Of a stretch of 64,000 nt of DNA, positions 54,754-64,000 are shown in pieces. The notes beneath the pieces are model-generated. The model was given only the letters and a program-made list of their open reading frames with translations. It was not told the origin of the DNA and ran no database searches. The stretch is taken from contig NC_133302.1 of the NCBI RefSeq assembly GCF_005239225.2, forward strand, positions 6,386,001 through 6,450,000, given 5' to 3'. Positions within the stretch are counted from its first letter, which is position 1; each line of letters opens with the position of its first letter. A program made the position numbers and the translations under genes. Source of the DNA: Populus alba (Eukaryota > Streptophyta > Magnoliopsida > Malpighiales > Salicaceae).

Positions 54754-56637
54754 TATGCATTTCGAGTAAGGATCCGATACTTAAACCTCCACAAGTCTTT
54801 TCTCTGATAACTGTGCACTATTAGACCTTACAACTCTTTCTTTGTTTAGCAACCCCTTCCCAGAGGAATCTCATATGAATGGATGCCAGAAGCCTGCATA
54901 CCCCTTTAGGCATTAAGAATATTGACAAAAAGTAAATGGGCAATGAGTTTAGAACACTCTTAATATAGCATATTCTTCCCGCCATACTAAGCATCCATGA
55001 GGAAAACCTATCATGAATTTGTTAATGACAAACTTCCAAGTAGATTTTTGCCTGGGATTAGCTCCTAAAGGCATACCACGATAAGAAAAAGGTAATGATT
55101 CATGAAAGTTGCGTTGGCTAAACCTGCACAGAAAGTATCATCAACATTAATTCCCACCTCAGAGCTCTTATGGAAGTTGATTTTTAATCCTGAACATAAC
55201 TCAAACCAGCGAAGAATTCTCTTCACCTAAGCAATGATTGAAGATTAGCTGACATGAACACTAAAGTATCATCTGCATACCGCATATGACTGAAGAAATC
55301 CATATTCTTTAATCGGATACCCCTGAGTAGACTACAGATCGATGCTCTTTCAAATAAGACTGTCAATCCCACTGTAGCTATGTTGAAAAGAGAGATAATT
55401 GATCACCCTAGCGGATCCCTTTGCTAATTTGGAATTATACTGATGGAGAACCATTTACTAGAATTGATAACTTTGTTGTAGAGAGACATTCATGAATCAA
55501 TCTTCTCCATTTTTCTCCGAAGTCCATATAACCCATCACTTCATCCAGATAATCCCATAACACAGTGTCAAATGCGTTATGGAAGTCTACTTTGAAGATC
55601 ATACCTGTCTTGCCATTAGTTTGTAAATCATGCACTGTCTCATTAGCAATCAAGAAGCCATCCATAATCTGACGACCTGCAATAAATGTTGTTTGATTGT
55701 CGCTGATCAATTCCTGGATAACTAGCTTGAGTCTATTTGAGAGTATCTTTGGCACTATATATCTTATATATACTTTACTTTTGGAATCAAAACCATATAC
55801 GCATGGTTAACTCCTGTTGGCAATCTTCCCGCTCTAAAAAACTCCGTAACTTACTCTAACAATTCCTGAAAAATCAACTCCCTTACCTTCTTATAAAACA
55901 TAAAATTGAAACCATCTGGCCCCCGTAATTTAGAGGCATCACAATCCCACACTGCTGCTTTAGGCTTCTCCATAGTCACCCCCTTTCCAACATTGCCGCC
56001 TTATCCAGACTAAGCCTCTGAAAACCCTCCGGCCCCATTAGTGGTCTTGTTGTCGTATGATTCGTGAACAATTGACAATAGTACCCAGTTGCCGCCCCTT
56101 TAATTTCCGTGAAAGTGCTGTAAGAGTTACCATGATAAGAGATGGTATTGGGACAGTTTCGGCTTTTTCTGACATTAGCCACGAAATGGAAAATTTTTGT
56201 GGTTCGATCACCGAGTTTACACCAGTTTGCCTAGATTTTGGTTAACCATCCACCGCTCCCTGCTTAAGTCTCCCAGGCTATTTGCTTCTTCAGAAGTCAG
56301 TACTCGACTTTCTTGGATACTTTACAAATCTTCGATTTTTCCATTTTGCACCCCCAACCTACTGTCCTGATTTCCGTAGTGTTCCCTATTCCAAATCCTC
56401 AAGTGCTTGGCCATGCAGTATAACTTTTTCAATAAGTTGTATCTACCTGGGAACTGTTTGCAATCACTGTCCCACCAACTTTCAATCTGCGGCATAAACT
56501 GATGGTGGGTTAACCAACAGTCAAGGAACCGAAATGGTTTCCATCCTTCAATCTGCTCTTGATATCCCAGAAGCAGTTGTCTATGGTCTGAAAGACCTCT
56601 AGGAAGACGCCTCAACATGAAATCAGAAAAGCAAACG
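54754..56637 (-). pseudogene. LINE (plant L1-type) ORF2: end of endonuclease and reverse transcriptase
   Basis: Minus-strand phrases in order: LPRGLSDHRQLLLG, the end of the AP-type endonuclease (about 56600-56560); FFxR linker-like sequence (56500-55980); the RT core with DNQTTFIAGRQIMDGFLIAN (about 55700-55640), FKVDFHNAFDTVLWDYL (about 55600-55545) and catalytic MRYADDTLVFMS (about 55290-55250). Frames are broken by stops. The remainder of the ORF lies at 37930-38889, beyond element B. The copy is 5' truncated at about 56637, where Copia sequence begins. Confidence 0.85.
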
Positions 56638-56639
56638 TA

Positions 56640-57016
56640 GAGTTGCTTGCTCTTCTACTAAAGCTAAGCTGAGCACAAAGCATTAGCCGATGATATTATT
56701 GAGGTTATTTGACTTCAATATTTATTAATAAATCTTCATATTACGTCTATTTCTGCTCCTATTATTTGGTGCGATAACCTTGATGCCACTTATTTGTTTG
56801 CGAATCCTATTTTTCAAGTTTACACAAAACATGTTGAAGTTGATTATTATTTTGTTCGAGATAGAGTTGTGAAAAAAAAAAGATTCAAATTTGTTTTATT
56901 TCATTTTAGGATCAACTTGCAAATGTCTTTACTAAACAACTTCTTACTGTTTCGTTTACTTCTTTTCGTTTCAAGCTTCGAGTTGATCCTCTATCCTCAG
57001 CTTGAGGGGGCATATT
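56640..57016 (+). pseudogene. Copia (Ty1) RNase H C-terminus and polypurine tract
   Basis: Plus-strand frames read (A)CSSTKAKL, WCDNLDATYLFANPIFQVY, TKHVEVDYYFVRDRV, then DQLANVFTKQLL and FRFKLRVDPLS, the standard C-terminus of Copia pol, with a frameshift near 56880. The polypurine tract cttgagggggcat (about 57000-57012) follows. The LTR after it is not complete. Confidence 0.82.
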
Positions 57017-57430
57017 ATAGAATGTACTTATATAGAAAATATTATATATATAAAAAATATTGTAGTCATACTCTTATATGGTAACTTCCACCATTGCTAT
57101 TGTATATTGTTCTAAGCATATATATATATATATAGAAAAGGTTGGCTAACCAATAAGTTAAACCTCCTAATTATTCTCAACTGTTTAGAGACCAATAAAA
57201 TCATATTCAAAACCAGAAATCACATTTAACCCATATAAAGCAATCCAACCCACACCAAACTCTTCTGAATTAATATTGAATTTTGAGTTATCCCACAACA
57301 TTAGAAGTCCTCCCGAGCGTTATCTAACATGCAAGCTAGTCTAAGAATAACTCTTATCGTGAAAGAATGAAAGTATTCCTTTCAAATACGTGTACTTAAG
57401 CTTCAACTTTTAATTCAATTTTAATTATCT
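57017..57430. other. Probable partial Copia LTR and AT-rich DNA
   Basis: The sequence after the polypurine tract should be the start of the 3' LTR, but no second copy exists in the window to define it. Confidence 0.4.
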
Positions 57431-57535
57431 TATCATTTCTAACAAGAAACTTCCATGACTTCGACCACCCCTGCCACGCCCACGGTAGTTGAAAGAAGAG
57501 GTCCTTTCGATGGAGGATAGATGTTGCTGTTGGTT
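57431..57535 (-). pseudogene. Copia gag scrap
   Basis: One minus-strand frame reads QQHLSSIERTSSFNYRGRGR followed by GGRSHGS, typical of the basic region before the zinc knuckle of Copia gag. It is short and isolated. Confidence 0.45.
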
Positions 57536-58514
57536 TTATGTCGACTCTAGGCTGCACCTCTAGCAGCGATGGTGTAGTAAGAAATGCCCGTTTGGTTGAG
57601 TCATTGTTAAGAAACTCAGGACTCGTGGGAAGACTGTATATTTTAGAGAAAGAAGCTGGTCCACACCCCTTGAAGAGAAAGGAGTGATAATATTTTTTAA
57701 CTCATATTACAATGCATTAGATATGAATAAACTGAAATCAGGAGGGCTAGGCATGGTGCTTGGGATGAAGCTGAAATCTCCTTACCCTAATAAGAAGGAA
57801 TTCATATTACAATGCTAGAACATAAAGTTGTTAGAGGTAAGTTTGAGAGAGAGAAAGTGTTGAGCATCGCTAATGAGAGAATTTAAACATAACATAAGTA
57901 TTTTTTAAAGTTTCAAAAGGTTTAATTACAAGTTAACTAAGGAGTTCTAGTTCAAACAATATCAAAGTTTACATAACTAACATAATAAATGTTGAGCTAA
58001 GATTTTTATATACATCAAAGTTTACACCAACAAACATATTGCATGATCTAGCTAATGCTATTATGTTTAAAATAAATTTATTTACATAAGCTTCGCAAAG
58101 CAAAATCCTAAAATCTAAAGAGCTCCCTGGGTATTAGATGAACTTGTTACAAAAACAACTTAATAATTATACAATTATATTGACAACAAAATTATAAATA
58201 ATAATGTAAAGAATACAAATAAAGCATAAGTTTTCTATTAGTGTCCTAAGCATTCTAATAACCAACTTATAAATTTCTTGGGAAACCTATGAAGACCAAT
58301 TAAACATCATTTATTTGTTCTTAATAATTTATTACTCTTATCTACTTACAAGAACATAGTAACTTCGTTTAATTGGTTTTATTAGATATTCAACTTTGTG
58401 TAGTGCAACCTGGATATTTTTAGGCAATTATACTTATCAAAATTTTCAAGTCATTCAAATATGGATACCCTTTACGAATCAAGCCTTTTGATCGTTCCTG
58501 GGTGTCCCAATGTG
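57536..58514. other. Intergenic DNA, nothing recognised
   Basis: AT-rich with no supported feature. Confidence 0.4.
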
Positions 58515-58640
58515 GACGCCATTAGCAAAAGCTACTCTTATAATTCACTTTCCAACAACCCTATTACGGATGTTATTAGGCAAAATTAATCTTGTAATTC
58601 ATTTCCCGGCATCCTTATTACAGATGCCATTAGCCAATGC
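58515..58640. repeat. 54-bp tandem repeat, about 2.3 units
   Basis: Units start at 58515 (gacgccattagcaaaa), 58569 (gatgttattaggcaaaa) and 58623 (gatgccattagccaatg), exactly 54 bp apart and diverged. Such arrays occur in some Ty3 LTRs, but no element ends were found. Confidence 0.8.
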
Positions 58641-61144
58641 TAATCCCACTAATACACTAGACTTTATTTCTATCAAATTGTCCTGTTACGAACAATTTGA
58701 TATCTTAATGGTATTTTGCCCATATCTAGAGTCCTATAATTCCAATTGAGGCAATACCAGTGCCAAATGTTAGCTAACTCATTTCTCTACAATTTTTATA
58801 TGAAATGTTATAACAATTTCTATCATCTTCTATGTCCAATATTTGTGTTGGGATTTCCATTACCAAATTGCCCAGCCTTGAATTCATGGATCTAGACACT
58901 AATCAAACATTTCCTATGCATCTTTCTAACATCATGGGATTTCATTATGTACAAACTCTATTAGGAACCAGAAATTGAAGTTTATTCCTTATCAAGACAT
59001 CAAATCTTTCTTCTTCTTCTTCTTCTTTTTTTTTTTTTTTTTTTTTTTTTTCATGTTAACATGATTCACACAACTTCAAGCACAAACATAAAGCATATAA
59101 GTGCAAATCAAGAGATATGAAAAGAAGTTAAAAATAATTTCACTTACTGCAAACTTCATCAATCCTTATCATTGAACATAGAACATCATTATATTAGTAT
59201 AATACCATTGAAGACCCCCCCTCCCCTTATATTTTTTTTCTTTTGGCCAAATGGTGGGGGTTTTCCTAACATCTCCCACCTTCATCAATCATAGTTAAAA
59301 AATGTTGTGTTCCTAGACTATTTATGCTCTAGAGTATGTATTTGAGGCTTTCTTCTCATACAACCTAACACCTCCCATAACAAGTTTCAAAAAAGGTAAA
59401 TGATTACTCTTACCTCAGGAATTTGGAAGAATTTTGATGGAGTACTTGGGTGATATTCTCCTCCTTTTCGGTTTTCCTTCTTCTCTCTCTCTCTCTCTCT
59501 TTTTTTTTTAATTTTTTGTTTCAGCCAGTTCTTTCTCTCTCTCTTACTCTACTTCAAATTCTTGATTTTTCACCTTACTATTATTCTTCTTTCACTCCAG
59601 TGCTTGGGAATGGAAACATGCAAAGGATTTCTAGTTTGAAATTGAAATGGGGAAGGGCTGTTCTCTATGGTTTCCGCCAGCTTTATGGGGAAGAAAAGTG
59701 TCCATCTTATTCTCTCACATGTATTTATATTCATAACCCTTCCTAATTGGGACTAGGTTTTGTTTGGCTATTGTCCTATTAATTCCTAGCTAGTATTTCT
59801 TCCTCTCTTTTTATGCTCTTTAATCCTCCATCTTGTAATTTTTCATTCCCACACTTTAATAGTAAGATTGACTTCCTAATCTATTTACTTATTCTGAACT
59901 TACTCTATAAAGATTGATTTTTTATAAAAAAATTTTGTTCTCTAATTAATTTCAACTTGGGGTTTACATTATCACTCTAACTACACTTGATCTATTTACA
60001 TTATTTTTTTTTTATCTTCATTCTTTTGTAATTTTTCATTTTTTTGTTTACCTTTTTTTTGAAATATTATTATACAAAGATTAAAAGAAAATGATGTTTC
60101 ATTGTAGCAATTACAATATTGTCCTATTTCTTTACTATATTAAAAATTTACTTGAGATCTTACAAGTCTTTATTAACGCATATAATTTTTATTTTATTAT
60201 ATGTAAATATTGACTTTTTGATTTACAATTATATTTTTTGCTCTATGTTAATAAACGTGTTTAATAACACATATACATTCAATTTTTTTATGTTAGAAAA
60301 AAATTCTTTAAATTGAGTCAAATAAATATGTTAACACTTTTTTTTAATCGACATAAATAATTCTTGATTTATTTAGTTAAATGGATGCATATATATTTTT
60401 ATTTATAATTAGAATTTATTTAGTAAAAAACATGATGTAAAAGCTTGCATGTACACATTTATTTTACCAAAAACATTATGCAACCCGCGAGGAAACACTG
60501 ACAGAATAACTAGTTTTCTGTATTTAAAGAGGCACATATGTAATTGTCAAAATGAAACTATTGGTACGAAATGTTTTTTTTCAAGCAAGTGGACAATACG
60601 AATAAAGATTGTTTTATTTATGTCATGACAGGTTGATGACGGCATGGATGACAAAGAAAATGCTGCTTTGCTATATTCGAAAAGCAGTAGTTTGTTAGTT
60701 TTCCTTCTCGTAGAAACCGAGTCCGGTTTAGGCTCAGTCACCGGTTTAGGCTTTGAAGTCATATATATCCTTAATAACAGGCAATAGAGACGAACCTAGA
60801 ATTATGGATTAGAGGGACCCGGGCGACCTGGGGTCGGAACTGAGCCGAGTTGAAAAAAAAAATGAAGGAAGGAAAAACCCGGCTGCAAATCCCTTGACTT
60901 TTATTTTTTTTATTCTTTTTTTTTTTACGAAAACGACGTCGTTTTAATTTTTCAAAAATTTTTTTTGACCCGGCCGACTCAACGATACTGTCAAAATTTG
61001 AAACCCGGATCTTGAATCGAGTCGGATCTTAAAACTGTGTGCGGGCGCGCGCGCGTTGAAGATCAAGAAAAATCAGCCCATACTTATCCAAAATGAAAGG
61101 TTTTCTAGGAAAAATCTATACTCTTTCGGCTGACTTAAGAAGCC
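58641..61144. other. AT-rich intergenic DNA with simple repeats
   Basis: Contains a (TTC)n plus long T-run at about 59004-59051 and a (TC)n at about 59484-59500. A perfect palindrome aaaacgacgtcgtttt sits near 60928. No gene supported. Confidence 0.5.
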
Positions 61145-61150
61145 TATAAA
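61145..61150 (+). promoter_or_regulatory. Possible TATA box of the second small proline-rich gene
   Basis: TATAAA in the context gcctataaattc, about 390 bp upstream of the ATG at 61536, so a long leader or an intron would be needed. Tentative. Confidence 0.35.
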
Positions 61151-61535
61151 TTCTAGGTGCTGGATTTGTCTTGGATGCAAGTGGTGTGTGTGCTGGAAAG
61201 TCAAGTATGCAAGAAAAAGAGAGTTAGGCAATGTGTAGACCCCTTAATAAATAATAGAAGTCCGTCGATGATGTATCAAATTGTAGTAGGAGGACCTAAA
61301 ACGCGTTTTATTGAAATTAAAAATAAAATAAAAAAGACAGGCTGGAAAATGCTAAACAAAACTCTTGCACAGTTTACAATCAAATTGCATGCATGTAGAC
61401 TTTTCGAATAAAACAAAACAAATACACACTAATTTATTCGGACAAGTTCACGTTGTGTCCTGTATGGAGAGTCTTCATAAACCGGTTACTAATATAAATT
61501 GGCACATCTTACTAGTGCTCCTACAGCAACCAAAG

Positions 61536-61781
61536 ATGGGTGCCATTTCATCTTTACTTTGTTTCTTTTTTATCCATTTTCTGCTATTATCATCTCATAG
61601 TAGCTACATCTGCAAGGCTCTTGAATGGTCTTCTTCTGATGCAATTTCTTCAAATGATTTTCCTAACTACAAGGTGGGGTCATTGAGAAGGCGAATACCA
61701 TCGCCACCACCTCCCAGGGTCAATCCTCCTCTTCATTCCAGCCCTCCTCCTCCGCGGGCACCGCCGCCTCCACCATATTGA
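61536..61781 (+). CDS. Small secreted proline-rich protein (81 aa), relative of the 36235 gene
   Basis: ATG 61536 is preferred over upstream in-frame starts because it puts a clean signal peptide at the N-terminus (MGAISSLLCFFFIHFLLLSS). The mature part is short and polar up to SLRRRIPSPPPPRVNPP, then a Pro-rich tail ending APPPPPY. The arrangement of signal peptide, arginine triplet and PPPP tail is the same as in 36235-36540, although the spacers differ. It is probably exported; the function is unknown. Confidence 0.68.
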   Translation: MGAISSLLCFFFIHFLLLSSHSSYICKALEWSSSDAISSNDFPNYKVGSLRRRIPSPPPPRVNPPLHSSPPPPRAPPPPPY

Positions 61782-62574
61782 TGCTTCTGATTTGTGACTG
61801 CCACTGCTGCGCTGCTTGCACACCAATGTTTTAATCCTTGTCCGTGTATAGCACCATGATACATGAGTTTTTTCCAACTCCAAGGTTGTTTTGCTTTGCT
61901 TCCGTGCTGATGTTATCCATATTAGAATATTGTAATCAGAATAAGAGCAAAAAGTTTTTGGAGTCTATTGCAATTTACTCAAAATTAGTTAGAGATTTAT
62001 CCGATGCGCACTCAAAAGATATAAAGTTCCATAAAAAAAATGATTTGCAAAATTCATGTGACAAATAATAATAATAAAAAAACTCATGCCAACAATCAAT
62101 AAATTTCCTTTTGATCCTTTATGAAAAGCGTAGAATAGGTAGACATTATATGAGTTCCTTAATAATTTAATTCAGTTGATTTCCACGTACCACCAACCAA
62201 AAGATAGACAAAATTTCCAGGAAAACAGCAACCACACAAGGTGCGAGGTTGCGATTACCTTGTCTTTGACCTGCTGCAAAATCTCTACCAAATCCCTTGG
62301 AATCAGGGTACTGATTAATGATTAGAACTACGGTTCTTCCTTTGGATCTTTTTAACAAGAAATTTATAGAAAAAGAACAAAAATTGTTGACAATTTCTCT
62401 ATTTTGGCTTCAGTATATAATCGAAGGGTTTCACGCTGCAGTCACCCCTGTTATCAGTAGGCTTGTAACTTTGTATGCAGTTGTGGCCCAATGTATAGTG
62501 TCTGAAACATGAATAAGATCCCTTTCCATTATTCCAGATCATTCAGGGATTTATCTCTGATTGAATTTTATGCA
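61782..62574. other. Intergenic or intronic DNA before the unrecognised exon
   Basis: No upstream exon of the gene at 62575 could be recognised with confidence. Confidence 0.4.
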
Positions 62575-63073
62575 GGGAGCAGATCCAACGTTTATCAAAA
62601 GAATTGTCGACACGGGAGCAGCCAACGTAATCTATTTGTCTCCAGGAGCAGAGGAATTAAATGAGCTGCCAGTTATCAGAAAATGTGTAATGGAGTACAG
62701 ACAAAACTCCCCAGTAGTCAAGAAGGACACACTCCTCTTCGTCAAGATATTTAGCCCTAGCCCAGTTTGGGGAGGCAACAAGTTTAATCCAGCTCTGCAT
62801 CTTGTGCAGATTGGTTTTTGTTCATCCAAAGCTGAGACTACAGATACAAGCACTAGGAAACCATTCCCCATGATAGTTAGGAATGAAGTTCCTAATATCA
62901 ACTCTACAGAGAGTGGCAGCAGCCAGAGAGACATGGATCCACGCCACCACAAGATTCCTTACTTTGTGGTCTCCAGCGGTCGAAAAGGATCAGCCACGGC
63001 TGTGCCTTATCTACAGAAATTAGAGAAGGATATTTTCCTAAACAAGATCCCTTCAGGTAAAGGACAGCATTAA
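62575..63073 (+). CDS. Terminal exon(s) of an unrecognised protein-coding gene, probably frameshifted
   Basis: An intron acceptor (ttttatgcag, ending at 62574 or close by) precedes an open frame reading GADPTFIKRIVDTGAANVIY... with balanced amino-acid use, unlike nearby chance frames. The frame ends at TAA 63071-63073. A different frame from about 63064 stays open and protein-like to TGA near 63240 (INALRSFNAWRGLPLLSS...). One extra G around 63062 would explain the break. I do not recognise the family: no signal peptide, membrane segment or catalytic motif is evident. No upstream exons were identified, so this could be a gene fragment. Confidence 0.55.
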
Positions 63074-63559
63074 TGCTTTGCGAAGCTTTAATGCATGGCG
63101 AGGACTGCCACTACTGTCGTCAACTACGATCCAAGCCAGTGGCCACCAGCTCACAGAAGAAAGCGACGGCGACGATGGACTTACATTTTTGCACCAGATT
63201 TCAAATAAAGCGCCGCTTTCAAAATGTAAAGAGAATTGAAATTTCTCTCCAACCATGTAATCCTCTAGTATATATAGGATTACTCCCAGTATAAAAGGAT
63301 CATGGATCACACCCACAATAGATCATAGATCCTCACAATCCTTTGTAAGAAAAACACCATGTATCCAGATATATCCATTACGAAATAAAACATCCATTAG
63401 AATATATGTGCATCTTGATATGTACTGACATGAGTATGGAAAGATAAGAGGAAAGATCATCCTTAATCTACCAGAAGGTTATCCGTTACTGAAAGAATAC
63501 TGGCTAGAATTCATTTCAGCTTAATAACACCGTGGAAGATCGTTTCCCGATTGAGAAGA

Positions 63560-64000
63560 AGATTGATCAACAAACTTCTAATTTCTTCAATTTAGCCCCT
63601 GCTTCAGTCAATTCCAACCCCTATATTTACGCACATTTTTCCAGTTTGGTCCTTGGTTTTTGGATTTCTTCAATGAAATCCCTAATTGCCTATCAAACTT
63701 CAATATTTATACAATTAAACTCTTAATTTGATCAAATTAGCTCTTAACAATTGTAATTCGACCTCCAAACTTTAATTTCTTCTGATTAAAGTCTAATCAT
63801 TTTTCTTGCAATCAAACCCTTCATAAACTCAATTAATCTTTCAACAAAATCTAATTGAGTATTTAAACATCTGATTTTGAATTTTTCTTTCTTAAATTGA
63901 ATTTTCTTTGTCAATAGAGCTTTTTTTTTAATAAAAAAAACATACTGTCAAATTTCAATTTTTATATTTTTGAACTTTCTCAACCAAACTTTGATCATTT
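63560..64000 (-). repeat. Old Ogre LTR fragment, continuing past the window
   Basis: Diverged match to 26040-26540 in the LTR of element A: cttctaatttcttcaattta, ttggtccttggtttttggat, cttcaatatttatacaatta, tttcttgcaatcaaaccctt, in the same order. It starts inside the LTR, so it is truncated on the left, and it is in the same orientation as A. Confidence 0.75.

Noticed and set aside
59450..59746. 98-codon frame starting with a hydrophobic stretch
   Set aside because: The hydrophobic part comes from a (TC)n/T-rich simple repeat and the rest has no recognisable features.
60547..60762. 71-codon minus-strand frame
   Set aside because: Short, isolated, and without domain or promoter evidence.
61042..61056. 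Alternating GC tract (gcgggcgcgcgcgcg) considered as a regulatory or Z-DNA site
   Set aside because: Too short and without other support; recorded only as simple sequence.

Overview
This is a 64-kb piece of a plant nuclear genome. Spliced genes with GT-AG introns, AT-rich intergenic DNA, TATA boxes and dense transposons all point to a woody eudicot. The repeat types (a tRNA-derived SINE, AT-rich MITEs, large Ogre-type Ty3 elements) fit Salicaceae (poplar or willow) best; the species is an inference. There is one run of exactly 500 N (15625-16124), a scaffold gap of conventional size.

Host genes are few. They are a complete 8-exon patatin-like phospholipase (3674-5864, +), a cytosolic cyclophilin with a one-base frameshift (13844-14369, +), the 3' half of an ASCH-domain/activating-signal-cointegrator-like gene (28731-30509, +), two small secreted proline-rich proteins that look like diverged paralogues (36235-36540 and 61536-61781, +), and a terminal exon of an unrecognised gene (62575-63073, +).

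The rest is mostly mobile DNA. From left to right: a complete 291-bp miniature LTR element with 78-bp LTRs and a 5-bp target duplication (152-442); AT-rich MITEs; a Helitron-like unit (about 6035-8002); a SINE with 19-bp target duplications (8481-8668, -); an eroded Copia pol (about 10750-11520, -); a large Ogre-like Ty3 element A (16125-26606, -) with intact ORF1 and gag-protease but a frameshifted pol that runs into the gap; a 1.7-kb TIR element with an 8-bp duplication (33066-34771); and a three-level nest. In the nest, a plant L1-type LINE (-) is split by Ogre-like element B (38890-54748, -, LTRs of about 2.34 kb that are nearly identical), and B is split by a second Ogre-family element C (43117-47735, +). 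Both Ogre insertions have perfect 5-bp target duplications (agctt for B, tgatt for C). The right flank has LINE and Copia remains and, at the end, another old Ogre LTR fragment.

A looks like the autonomous form: ORF1, gag, protease, RT and RNase H are present, with integrase presumably in the gap. B keeps the same primer-binding site and 5' leader but has only gag scraps and no readable polymerase, so it looks like a recently moved non-autonomous partner. B and C each carry tandem repeats just upstream of the polypurine tract, including a shared repeat family; such hypervariable 3' regions are known from Ogre/Tat elements and can seed satellites. The most unusual points are a palindrome that has flipped orientation between the two LTRs of C, a copy of the primer-binding motif conserved inside every Ogre LTR, the 90-bp trimeric repeat in C, and the 78-bp-LTR miniature element. 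No wholly new gene system was found.
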